Assembly (NCBI GenBank): GCA_019059635.1
Contig: JAGVRJ010000003.1
Span: 1,240,001 to 1,304,000, forward strand
DNA from: Proales similis
Taxonomy: Eukaryota; Rotifera; Eurotatoria; Ploima; Proalidae
DNA length: 64,000 nt
Direction: 5' to 3'
Part shown: positions 20,151-31,400 of the stretch, piece after piece
Numbering within the stretch: the first letter of the stretch is position 1
How the letters are laid out: each line of letters starts with the position of its first letter
Notes under the pieces: model-generated
Told to the model about the DNA's origin: nothing
Seen by the model: only the letters and a program-made list of their open reading frames with translations
The model's database searches: none
Program-made: the position numbers and the translations under genes

Positions 20151-22653
20151 ATGAGTTCAGCTGATCTAAAGCAAAAGCTCGCCTCGCAGGTATTCAAGGT
20201 TCGAATTAGGGATCGAAATGTTTCGAATCTGATTCTCAACTAGGAGAAACTCATAGACGAACTGGAACAAGCGCTTCAGGCTCTTATCCAGCAGCGTGAC
20301 GAGCTCAAGCCAGGCGAACAGCTGGCCAAATTGATTGCAGAGAACAACAAGCTCAAGTATCGGATCAAGATTCTTCAGAACGTAAATTGCCTTGCCGAGC
20401 CATCCAGTGACTACAGTTGAATCTTACCGGCTCATGATCTAATCTAGAGTATAATGGAGGCTAAGCGTGGCCAGCCCGCTTCAACCAACAAATCTGCGAC
20501 AAGCAAAAAACTCAAAGAATCAGATGCAAAGGAGCAGAGAAAGCTTACTTATCCATTAAGGGCGGTAGACAGGCAGAAGAATTCGCTGAGCATTCCCGAC
20601 ACTCTGCTCAGTTTGTTTGACGAAGCCATCCAAGCTTCGTATTCAGACTTGCCGGATGCCAAAGTAGTAATCACGCCCAGTCGAGTGGCCGACTACCAAT
20701 GCAATTCGGCAATGGCTATAACAAAGGTGAGTTTAATTAGTTGGGCACTTTCGGCTTTTTCGCGCTTCAATTTTGCGCTTATTTTCTCAGGCGCTGGCAG
20801 CCAACGGCAGTAAAATCAATCCAAACGATGTGGCCAAAAACATCATCCAGAACCTAAAACCCAGTGACATGATTGAAAAAGTAAATTGAAATTAATTCCA
20901 TCTGAAATGTCGATTTTATTCAACAAATCGATTGAGCGGTTTAGGTTGAAATTAGTGGACCCGGTTTTATCAATGTCTATGTGTCGAAAGAATTTGTAAA
21001 GAAAGAAGTGAGCCAAATACTGCTGAGTGGTGTTAAGCCACCTTCAGTTGGCGAGCGAAAAAGAGCTGTTATTGACTTCTCATCGCCAAACATCGCCAAG
21101 GAGATGCACGTAGGCCATCTCAGGTAAGACGATTTAACTTGGTTTGCAAGCGGAGGGGACGAGTTTCAAGCTCCTGTTTAGATCGACGGTGATTGGCGAA
21201 AGTATTGCGAGACTCATTGAGTTTCTTGGCCACGACGTGCTACGCCTTAACCACATCGGTGACTGGGGAACTCAGTTTGGAATGTTAATTGCCAATCTAG
21301 AGGACAAATTTCCCAACTATGATCAAGAAATGCCAAACATTTCCGATTTGCAACAGTTTTACAAAGATTCCAAGAAAAGATTCGACGAAGATGAAGAGTT
21401 TAAAAAGCGCGCCTACGAATGTGTGGTCAAACTGCAACGATACGATCCGAAGATCTACAAAGGTTGGAGTCGAATTTGCGACATCTCTCGAAAAGGTAAG
21501 AAGCTGAATTTGCTCTACAAGAACGACATCCGACTTAAAAGGCTGAAAAAAAAGAATTCAGTTATATTTACGAGGAGCTGGGCATTAGTCTGATTGAACG
21601 AGGCGAGTCATTCTATCAGCAGCTCATGGACGAGGTGGTGGCCGACTTTGAGCGAAAAGGCCTCGTTAAAGAGGAAGACGGTCGCAAGCTCGTGTTCACC
21701 CCAGATTGCCCGGTGCCGTTGACCATTGTCAAATCAGATGGCGGCTATACATATGACACGAGCGATCTGGCTGCGATTAGACATCGTCTGTTCACTGAAA
21801 AAGGAGAAATTCTCCTTTACGTGGTCGACTCTGGCCAAGGCACTCACTTTGACGCGATTTTCTCGGCTGCCAGACTTATCGGCTGGATTAAAGAGAAAGA
21901 CCGAGTCGAACACGTTGGATTTGGCGTAGTGCTTGGCGAGGATCGAAAAAAATTCAAAACTCGCTCAGGCGAGTCGATTCGCCTGAGAGACCTGCTGGAC
22001 GAGAGTCTGAGGAGAGCACGCAACAAGCTGGAGGAGAAAGAGCGACACTTGGTGCTGAGCGAGCAAGAGCTCACAGCTGCTCAGAAGGCCGTCGCTTATG
22101 GATGCATTAAATACGCCGATCTTTCTCACAACCGACAGAATGACTACGTTTTTTCTTTCGACAAAATGCTCGAGGACAAAGGCAACACAGCCGTTTACAT
22201 GCTCTACGCCTACAGCCGTATCAGGTCAATTGCAAGAAACGCCGGCATAACCATCGATCAGTTGAGAGAGTACGCTTCGAAGAGCGAGCTCACTCTGGAA
22301 GATGAGAAAGAATGGAAACTAGCCAAGCAGATTCTCAAGTTGCCGGAAATTCTGCTACGTGCCTATAACGATCTGCTTCTTCACGTCATTTGCGAGTACA
22401 TGTACGATCTGGCCTGTGTGTTTAGTGAGTTTTATGACTCGTGCTATTGCATCGTTAAAGACAAAGAGTCGGGTAAATATCGTCCATCTTTACCGAATCG
22501 ATTCACTGACGCTGAGTTTAAACCGCTTCTCCAATCAAAATAGGCCAAATCAAGTCGGTAAACCTCAACAGACTTGTGCTGTGCGAGGCGACTGCAAGCA
22601 CTCTCGCTTGCTGCTTCAACTTGTTAGGACTTGACACAATTGAGAAAATGTGA
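20151..22653 (+). CDS. RARS1: Cytosolic arginyl-tRNA synthetase
   Basis: Eight exons: 20151-20189, 20244-20381, 20448-20726, 20791-20880, 20945-21123, 21182-21495, 21555-22472, 22544-22653, giving 688 residues. The enzyme charges tRNA-Arg in the cytoplasm, using ATP. The N-terminus has the leucine-zipper-like helix ([20 protein letters not shown]) that in animals attaches the enzyme to the multisynthetase complex. The class I HIGH motif is HVGHLRST, split by the intron at 21124. [12 protein letters not shown] follows, and [19 protein letters not shown] belongs to the arginine-enzyme core. The anticodon-binding domain is all-helical and ends in [12 protein letters not shown], matching the family C-terminus. 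The last exon is needed: reading through the intron at 22473-22543 would truncate the protein. Confidence 0.95.
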
Positions 22654-22789
22654 GGGAAGACATCCGTTCGGATTTTTAATCGATTTTAGTGCAAACACAC
22701 TCACCAAGAGACCGGTTTCCATTGAATAAATTTTGGAGAGGAAATTAAAAATCTTGTTGAACAAAGAGTCATCTGAGAACGCCTGGCCG

Positions 22790-22972
22790 TGATGAAATTA
22801 ACACAGACCTGTTCTGATTTAATCAAATGAGCAGACAAATGACTTATTTCTGAGCCAATTGTTCAAAAAAGCATTCAATCAAGTCAATAGTGGCAAATGA
22901 TGAAATCAACACAGACCTGTTCTGATCATTAAAATGAAACGACAGAATCATTTCATTTCTGAGCCATTTCTT
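22790..22972. repeat. Two degenerate direct copies of a ~70-base unit
   Basis: Both copies contain GATGAAAT(T/C)AACACAGACC followed by TGTTCTGAT, and both end in a TTTCTGAGCCA stretch. They start near 22793 and 22898. The central part differs. I see no further copy in the window and no transposon features such as inverted ends. Confidence 0.6.
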
Positions 22973-23989
22973 TTATTTTATTCGCCCGCATCCGCTTTGT
23001 TTGGATGAAATTTTAACAACAACAACAACCTTAGAACGAGTGCTCTCGCAGTCTTTTTCAGGAAATATTTTTCGATTTGCCTGCGGCTAAATTGCGGCGT
23101 TTGAACTGAGTAACGAGAATTGAACGGAAATTTAATTTTCGGTCGACTCGTTTCAAGTGTTAATTATTACGGAGGACTAAATTTAGGCGAAAACGATTTT
23201 TAATTGATTGACGCCAATTGTGCCATCCGAATAGGTTAGGAAAGATTATGGGAGAAAATAAGGCAGAATGCGTGGTAGTCGGTCTCAACAATTGAGGTTA
23301 GACACAAGTGACTTGTCGGAATATTGAGTGGCCTCTCATCAATCAATTCATTTTTTTGTTGCTTCTGCAGAGTGTCTTTCTCATTTAAGGCCGTTTGGAT
23401 TGAAAAGTTGAGTTGCGTGCGAGTATTAACTGATGCGAGCTAATATCGGAGGAAAAAAAAAACGATTCGAAAAGCTCTTGTTTTGGCTGGTGTTGGGGAG
23501 AAAAAAAAGAGCGAAACTTTATCGATTTGCGTTGCCCTATGAGCTTGTAATCCTTAGCTAAAAAGAAATGAGCTCCCATAATGGCTTTAGATCGCAAAAT
23601 TGGGCATTAGGCATCGTCTTTACTTCAAGCTACTTGCCAAGTACACTAGTTAAGCGCATAATAAACCCATTATGGACGGGAGCCTTCTGATCAGCCGGCA
23701 CCGTTCGATCGTATTTCTTGCCATACGGAGTAATTGCAATTTTCAAGATGATATCGAATACACAGACAGATTCTATTATTACCCATTGGCATCTCTTTAC
23801 GTATATTAGGACCAAAAGAGCGGAGTAGAGAAAGCAGGAGAACGAAGGCTGACGACCGAACGAGAATTGAGTAGGGCAGTGAGCCTCATGGCTAAATAAA
23901 TAGAGCGGCTTTTGCATTAGAGCCGCGCGCCAAATGTAATGAACTCAGCGGGCACATAAGTCGATGTTTAATAAAAAAAAGGGCGAGAA

Positions 23990-24014
23990 AGAGAGAGAGA
24001 GAGAGAAAAAGAGA
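23990..24014. repeat. GA microsatellite upstream of Cav1
   Basis: A run of mostly GA dinucleotides interrupted by AAA. It lies about 1.45 kb before the channel start codon. Similar GA/CT tracts occur in three other intergenic regions of this window. Confidence 0.8.
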
Positions 24015-25467
24015 TGCCGGTTGGCACTAGCGGCATTGAGGGTTGGAGTGATGCTCGTTGTACTTGGAGCGTTTGGTGTCGGACGGCTTCGCATTAACTC
24101 AAATAATCTGATGAAATCAACTGGCAAAATGAGTAAATAAATAACATCGAGTGATTGCGAATAGTTACATATTTTATTATAATAATAATAACTTTGCGTA
24201 AGCCATCAACGTGCCAGAGCCCTGCATTAGGGCGGTGTTTTATTCAATGAAAGGGTTATTACAGGAATGGGAAGCAGGAAGAGAGCATCGATAGTCTACA
24301 TGAGTCGCATCCAGGGTCGTTAATGGTACCAATCAAGTCGTTTCTCTTCTTCTTTCTTTCTTTTTTTTTTTTGCTTTTTAGAATAGGCACCGACAGAATT
24401 ATGCTCGACCGTTGCTGCTCTTTTCCGTTTAGTCCAACACGCTTCAGACTGTTGAGCTCTTCCGGAAAGAGCGTAATGAAAGAGAGCAAATAGAGCGAGT
24501 TGATGCAGCTCAAAAGCAGCGTGTTGGCATTCTATTTTATATATATATTTGTGCAAAGAGGCCGGAAAACAATCAAACGTTGAAAGCATATCATGCGTTT
24601 CGCCCAATATTTATGGCTGAATTTCGCCCTTCGATTGGCTTGCAAACGCGGACGTGTTACTACGCAAGCTGGCTAGAATGATGCCAGAGTTTGCATTATA
24701 AATTCAATTTTCTATTTATCATTGATCTGGAAGGTAGAACCGATCGTTCGGGATTAAGCCTTGCTTTATGAACGAAGCCAATTTGATTATGTTCGGCGAA
24801 TTTTAGTTGTTATCGCAGATGGCTGCTTTGAAGAGCAAGAGAACGAGAGAAAGAATGAGCTAGCTAGCAAGCGAGTGAAAGAACAGCCTTTAGAAATAGA
24901 GAGTGCTGCGAATTATTTAAGATTGAAGAGATATTATCATAATTTGCCTTTGCCGCTTCTTTAAATCTACTCCTAGTTCTGGCTGCGGCTGATTGGTTCA
25001 TACGGCCAGAAGCAATTCCAAACCACTTAGGATTAGCGCATAAACCAGCCGCCTCGAATTTTGGAGGCTTCAATGAGCTCTGCTGGCTGAGAATTTTCTG
25101 CTTTCGTTTGTGATTAATATATTTGATTTTTTTTCCTCTCAATTCGTATAAGTTAATCCCCAGTCTGTTTACAAAGCCCGACGCCTGACGCATGACGCTC
25201 TCATCCTTTCAACATTATGAAATGATCTTATTCATGTGTCGAACGTGTTTCGTTCCTAGACTAGAGCATCGTCATCAGCCCACACATCTTAAAACCATGA
25301 ACCAACACCTTTCATGTCGAGGTAGGCAAGAGCGGCACTGCTTTCACATTCGTTTTGTCTATATCATCCTCGAAACCGATTTCTTACATTTATCTAGAAT
25401 GGTACATGAACCAGTGCTAAGTTCATTGAGGCGGTACGAGCAGATTTAAAGAAGAGAACGCGCAACA

Positions 25468-28400
25468 ATGAACGGAGGAAGTGCGTGGAACAATGCGCTC
25501 GCAGCGGCTAACACTGTCTCGCGAAAGCGCAAGCCGAACGTCTCTGACGAAAATCCGGAACGTGTATTGTTCTGCCTTTACCTTAGCAATCCGTTCCGTA
25601 AAATGTGCATTAAATTCGTTGAGTGGAAGTAAGCAAATGTTGCGAAGGACACCAAAATCACGCCTCTAACCTTTTCGCTCATCGGACAGACCGTTCGAGT
25701 ATTTGATTTTAGTATCAATCTTTCTCAACTGCGTTGCGTTAGCCGTTTATACTCCATACCCGAATAAAGATAACAGCCAGGTCAACTCGGCATTGGTAAT
25801 CATTCTCAAGGTCAATTCAACATTTCAACGTTTACAATCTATCGTGTTCGCAGGAATTTTTGGAGTACTTTTTCTTGACCATATTCACTCTCGAATGCGT
25901 CCTAAAGATAATCGCCTACGGTTTTTGCCTTCATCCGGGCGCCTATCTTCGCAATTACTGGAACTTGCTAGATTTTGCCATTGTCATGATTGGGTAATTT
26001 ATTGTGAATTTTATTGCTCCATCAATGACAATGTGACGACATGAAAAACGTGAAGCATTGTGAGCTCCATAACCGATCTGATGGACGAGAACTCGCCGGA
26101 CAAAAATCTCAGTTTGGATCTCAAGTCACTTCGAGCGGTGAGAGTGATTCGACCTCTAAAGCTAGTGAACGGAGTTCCCAGTGAGTTGCCAGCCGATGTT
26201 TGAATGTCAAACCAGTCGACTAAATCATTTGAAACATGAAGGCCTTCAAGTGGTGTTGAACGCAATCCTTAGAGCCATGATACCTTTACTTCACATTGCT
26301 TTGCTTGTCATATTTGTGATTATAATCTACGCAATCATCGGACTCGAGCTGTTTTGCGGAATCATGCACAACAGGTGTGAATACAAAGTCAATAAAGGCC
26401 CGCTGGACCGCGATATATTCGACGAGCGCGAAGATGAATGTAAGCATGAACTTTGTGCAAATTGTTCAAAGTACTGAATTGAACTCGATTGAAATGAACA
26501 GGGAAGCCGTACTTTCCAGTCGACGTGCCGTGTATTATTTCTCAGGAAGGAGTGGAGCAGACCAAAGGGTTTCTTTGTCCAGTTTCTCCCGATCCCAATA
26601 TCACAATCGCATGTCGGCCCGGCTGGGAAGGGCCTTTCTACGGCATCATCAACTTTGACAATATCGGCTTGGCAATGCTGACTGTGTTTCAGTGTGTGAC
26701 TATGGAGGGCTGGACGAACGTGCTGTATATGGTAAGGCTGGCATGAGGCTTGATGATTGGACGCAAATTGAAAGCTTTTGCCAAAACACAGATCGACGAC
26801 GCTGAGGGCAGCTCTTGGTCCTACTTTTTCTTCATATCGCTGATTATAATCGGATCGTTCTTCGTCATGAATCTCGTTCTCGGTGTACTCAGCGGAGAGT
26901 TCTCCAAAGAGAGAGAAAAGGCGAAAAAGCGCGGCGACTTGCAAAAGCTGAAAGAAAAGCGGCAGATCGAAGAAGCGTACAAGAACTACATATTGTGGAT
27001 TCATCAAGCCGAAATAAACACCGAAGAAGATGAGGATTGTGGAAGCCTCAAAGACGGTGAACGCGATGGCACAGGTGCTGATGGCCAGAACGGAGGCGAG
27101 GGCGAGTCCGAAGCACGTCGCCTGTGCGAGTGTTTTGTGCACTTGTGGCGCAGTTTTCAGCATCAGAATCATCTACTCAGACGCAAGATTCATCTCACAG
27201 TGAAATCGCAATTCTTCTACTGGCTCGTCATTGTCCTTGTGTTCCTCAACACGCTTGTTCTTGCCAGTGAATTTCACAAGCAGCCCCGATGGATGGACGA
27301 TTTTCAGCGTAATTTTCACTCAATTTTCCAACTTTTTATCTTTCGCTGGCTCATTCCAGTTTGGCTTTAGTCTACGCCAACATCATCTTTGTGGTGCTCT
27401 TCACAATTGAGATGCTTCTCAAGATGTACAGTCTCGGCTTCCGCAGCTATTTTGTCTCCATGTTCAATCGCTTCGACTGCTTTGTGGTGTTTGGCAGTAT
27501 AGCCGAGATATTTCTGACCATCCATTTAAAAATTGCACTCGGCGTCAGTGTGCTTCGTTGTGTGCGACTTCTTCGCGTATTCAAAGTCACAAGGTAAAGC
27601 TATACGGTCCATCTCTAATCGCCCAAGTCCTAGTAAACGATTCGATAAAAATCACAGATACTGGACTTCTCTGCGCAATCTTGTCGTCTCTCTCTTGAAC
27701 TCAATGAGATCAATTGCGAGCTTGTTGTTGCTCTTGACACTATTCATCATTATTGCTGCCTTACTTGGTATGCAGCTCTTTGGCGGAAAGTTCAACTATC
27801 AAGGAGACGACATGTTCAATCCGGCTGACGACGAGAAGCCTCGATCGAACTTTGACGATTTCATAAACGCAGTGCTCACCGTCTTCCAGGTTGGTCGCAT
27901 GCACATTCTAAACCGATTAGCTTTCTGACTCGATCATAATAATCATCGTCACTTCTCCACCATGAACTTTTTAGATCTTGACTGGTGAAGATTGGAACGA
28001 GGTTATGTACACTGGAATTCGTTCATATGGCGGCGTCCACTCTTACGGCATATTCGTCTCAATCTATTTCATAATATTGTTCATTTGCGGCAATTACATT
28101 CTGCTCAACGTCTTCTTGGCTATTGCGGTCGACAACTTGGCCGATGCCGAGAGCTTGACAGCTGCCGAAGAAGAAGAGGCGAAGAAGAAAGCCGAGCTGA
28201 AGAAAAGCTTTAAAACAAAGGTTTTTGCTTCTTCTCTTAATTCTCAGACTTGTCTCAATTCTGACTGCTCTTGGTTCTTAGAAGGTGACCAAATCGATAA
28301 CAAGCGAAAAAATGAACTCCGAAGGCGAAGAGGGAGACCTTACTGAGCAGTAAATTTCTTATCTGATCAGCTCAGTTGAATGTCATCTTAAACGCGTTGA

Positions 28401-31400
28401 AATATAGCAACGAAACGACCGACAACGAAAATGAGCCGATCAAAGTGGAGGCCACCGAGAGCGAAGGCGAAATTGAAATCAGAAAGAGTAAGAGTTTGAG
28501 TCTGTTTTACAAGTTGTGATACAAGTGAATGAGAACGAGAAAACAATTATTTAAGAAGTGAAAATCGCCGAGGACGCCAAAACCATTAGCTCGACCAGTG
28601 GAAGTAAAATAATGAACCCGGCCGTGCACACGCCTGACTTGGACAAGCCGCAAAAGATCAAGCCGATACCCAACTCCCGATCGTTGTTCTTATTCAATCC
28701 GGACAATAAGATCCGAGTTGCGTGCCATTACATAAGCAACCATCGATGGTTCGGCAATTCTCTGCTGGTCTGCATTTTGGTCTCGAGCATCATGTTGGCC
28801 GCCGAGGATCCAGTAAATTACAAGTCGGACACGAACGATGTAAGGCACACTAAACAGCAGTGGCTAAATTGACTTGAGCTAAAACTTCAAATCAAAACTT
28901 CAAAAACTTCAAAGATTCTCAACAAATTCGATTACTTTTTCACGAGCATTTTCACCGTTGAAATCGCGCTTAAGCTGATAGCCTACGGGTTCATTCTGCA
29001 TCAAGGAGCGTTTTGCCGTAGTCTTTTCAACGTTCTTGATCTATTTGTGGTCATCATCTCCCTGGTCTCAATTGGACTTCCGTTCATCATGTAATCGCTC
29101 ATTCTTTTTCCATATCGAACTCGACTTGAAATTTACCTGCTGTTTAAGGCCGCTTATTCAGGGCAAAGGCTCCGAGGGAAGGGCTTCTCGTGCCCAAATG
29201 CTTTCGGTGCTTAAGGTTCTTCGAATTCTCCGCGTTCTTCGTCCGCTGCGTGCAATAAATCGCGCCAAAGGTCTCAAGGTAAATTCGACTCTTCAGAATG
29301 CTGGGAGAAGAGACCAGAGTTAACTCGATTTGGCTAGCACGTGGTCAATTGTCTGGTGGTCGCCTTGAAAACGATCAGAAACATTGTTCTGGTTACTCTA
29401 TTGCTCAAATTCATGTTCTCTTGTATTGGAGTCCAACTATTCAAGGTCAGTGAGATGAGACCGAAATAATCGTCGGTTTATTTATTCTCTAAAAAAACCA
29501 ATTCAAGGGAGCATTCTATTCATGCAGCGATTTGTCCAAACTCACCGAAGCAGAGTGCCAGTAAGTGCTTCTTCCAGCCTCAAGTCGATTCTTGAAGCCA
29601 ATTGATTGAAATTTGCAATCAAATCTAGTGGTCTATACTATATCTACGAGGACGGAAAGTTGAGTATCGGCGAACGCCAGTGGCAGAATTATGAGTTTCA
29701 CTTTGACAATGTGATACATGGAATGCACACACTGTTCACAGTTACCACATTTGAAGGCTGGCCAGGGTAAACGAACGACTCACAAAACATTTGCTTTTAG
29801 CTTCATAAATTGTTTGCGGCCATTAGTCTTTTATACAAAGCGATCGATTCCACCGAGGAGTACAAGGGCCCGATCTATAACAACAGACGTGCGGTGTCGA
29901 TATTTTTTGTTGCCTACATAGTCGTGATCGCCTTCTTCATGGTGAACATATTCGTCGGTTTTGTGATCGTCACCTTCCAAAACGAGGGAGAACAAGAGTA
30001 CAAGAACTGTGACTTGGACAAAAATCAGCGAAAGTGCATCGAGTTCGCGCTGAAAGCTCGTCCGATCAGGCGGTACATACCGAAAAGCCCGTTTCAGTAC
30101 AAAGTATGGTGGCTGGTCACTTCGCGCTACTTTGAGTACGGCATATTCATAACCATCATACTCAACACAATCGTTCTTTCAATGAAGGTATGCTGCGCTC
30201 AATTCTCTTGTTCGACTGATTCTAGATAATCGTTTTGTTTTATCTGTCAAGTACCATGACGCATCGGAGGCCTATCAAAACTTACTTAGCAATTTAAACA
30301 TCTTCTTCACGGTGGTGTTCACCATCGAATTTCTGCTCAAACTTTTGGCTCTTCACATCAAGGTGAGTGAGACCAGTGCCAAGAATGATCGCCCTTTCAT
30401 ACACTAACCTCGAATTGGTCTGATTTAGAACTACTTTCAAGACGTCTGGAACATACTGGACTTTATAATCGTGGTGGGAAGCATAATTGATGTGGCCATG
30501 ATATTCGTAAGTTGAACTCTTCATGCCCATCTCCATGGTCCAAAGAATACTTAATTACTCTGGTCCTATTCGTCCGACCTTCTGGTCACTTGAATCTTTC
30601 TTTCTCTCGATCATTTTATCTCGCTTACTATTCATTTCAATTTTTATTCGTTATTCAAACATTCAACAGCAGGTTGAGGTACGAAAATCAGTTAGACTCT
30701 ATCTATATGAACATTTGCGAGTAGACTAAGTGCCAATTTATAGCTCATATCCATCTTGACGAGCATGGATTGAACTATAAACTAGCCGGTTGTTTTGTTT
30801 ACCCGCTTCCAAAACAAGGCCAAAAGCCGGCAAAAGAATTTTGAAAGAAAAAATGCAAGAAGTTCAAGAATCAAGCGATTGTTTCATTCTTAAACTAGAA
30901 CCGTAACCCGCGACGTGGTTCTTGTTGTTCTTTTGGTGTTAATTCAAATTCAAAGCTATTCTGGAGAGAAGGCGACTAGAATAGCCTTGAATTTTGGAAG
31001 TCGTGTGGCATTTGTTTCATATGATGGATATTTGCAGCTTGAAGCTAAGGCCCAAGCGGCTTCGCTGAAAATATCATTTGATCGAGCGATCATTATCGAT
31101 CACTTATTGCGTTCACAATAAGAACTCATTCGAGGCAATTTTCTAAACCAATTTAAACATTTTAAAAGGGCAAACACAATTCACATCTGAAATTTCTCCG
31201 CCTCTTCCGTGTGATGCGTCTTATCAAGCTCTTGAGTCGCAACGAAGGCATTCGCACGCTGCTCTGGACTTTTATAAAATCGTTTCAGGTTGTTCAGTAG
31301 TGCACTGCTTGATTCAAGCAAACTCAATATCGAACTAAAAACTTGTGTAGGCACTGCCTTATGTCGTGCTTCTCATTATCATGCTGTTCTTCATCTACGC

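Larger units (their letters stand above)
22654..25467. promoter_or_regulatory. Long non-coding region upstream of the Cav1 gene
   Basis: About 2.8 kb without a gene that I can support, the longest gap in the window. It holds two degenerate copies of a 70-base unit (near 22790-22970), a GA tract (23990-24014), long A and T runs and an ATAATAATAATAAT stretch near 24176. It probably contains the 5' UTR, promoter and enhancers of the calcium channel gene. All open frames in it are short and lack recognisable protein. Confidence 0.4.

Noticed and set aside
22654-25467. Transposable element in the Cav1 upstream region
   Set aside because: No transposase or reverse-transcriptase frame, terminal inverted repeats or long terminal repeats are visible; only a short degenerate tandem unit is present.
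26327-27172. 281-residue minus-strand open frame inside Cav1
   Set aside because: It is the antisense shadow of conserved channel exons and crosses the channel's introns.
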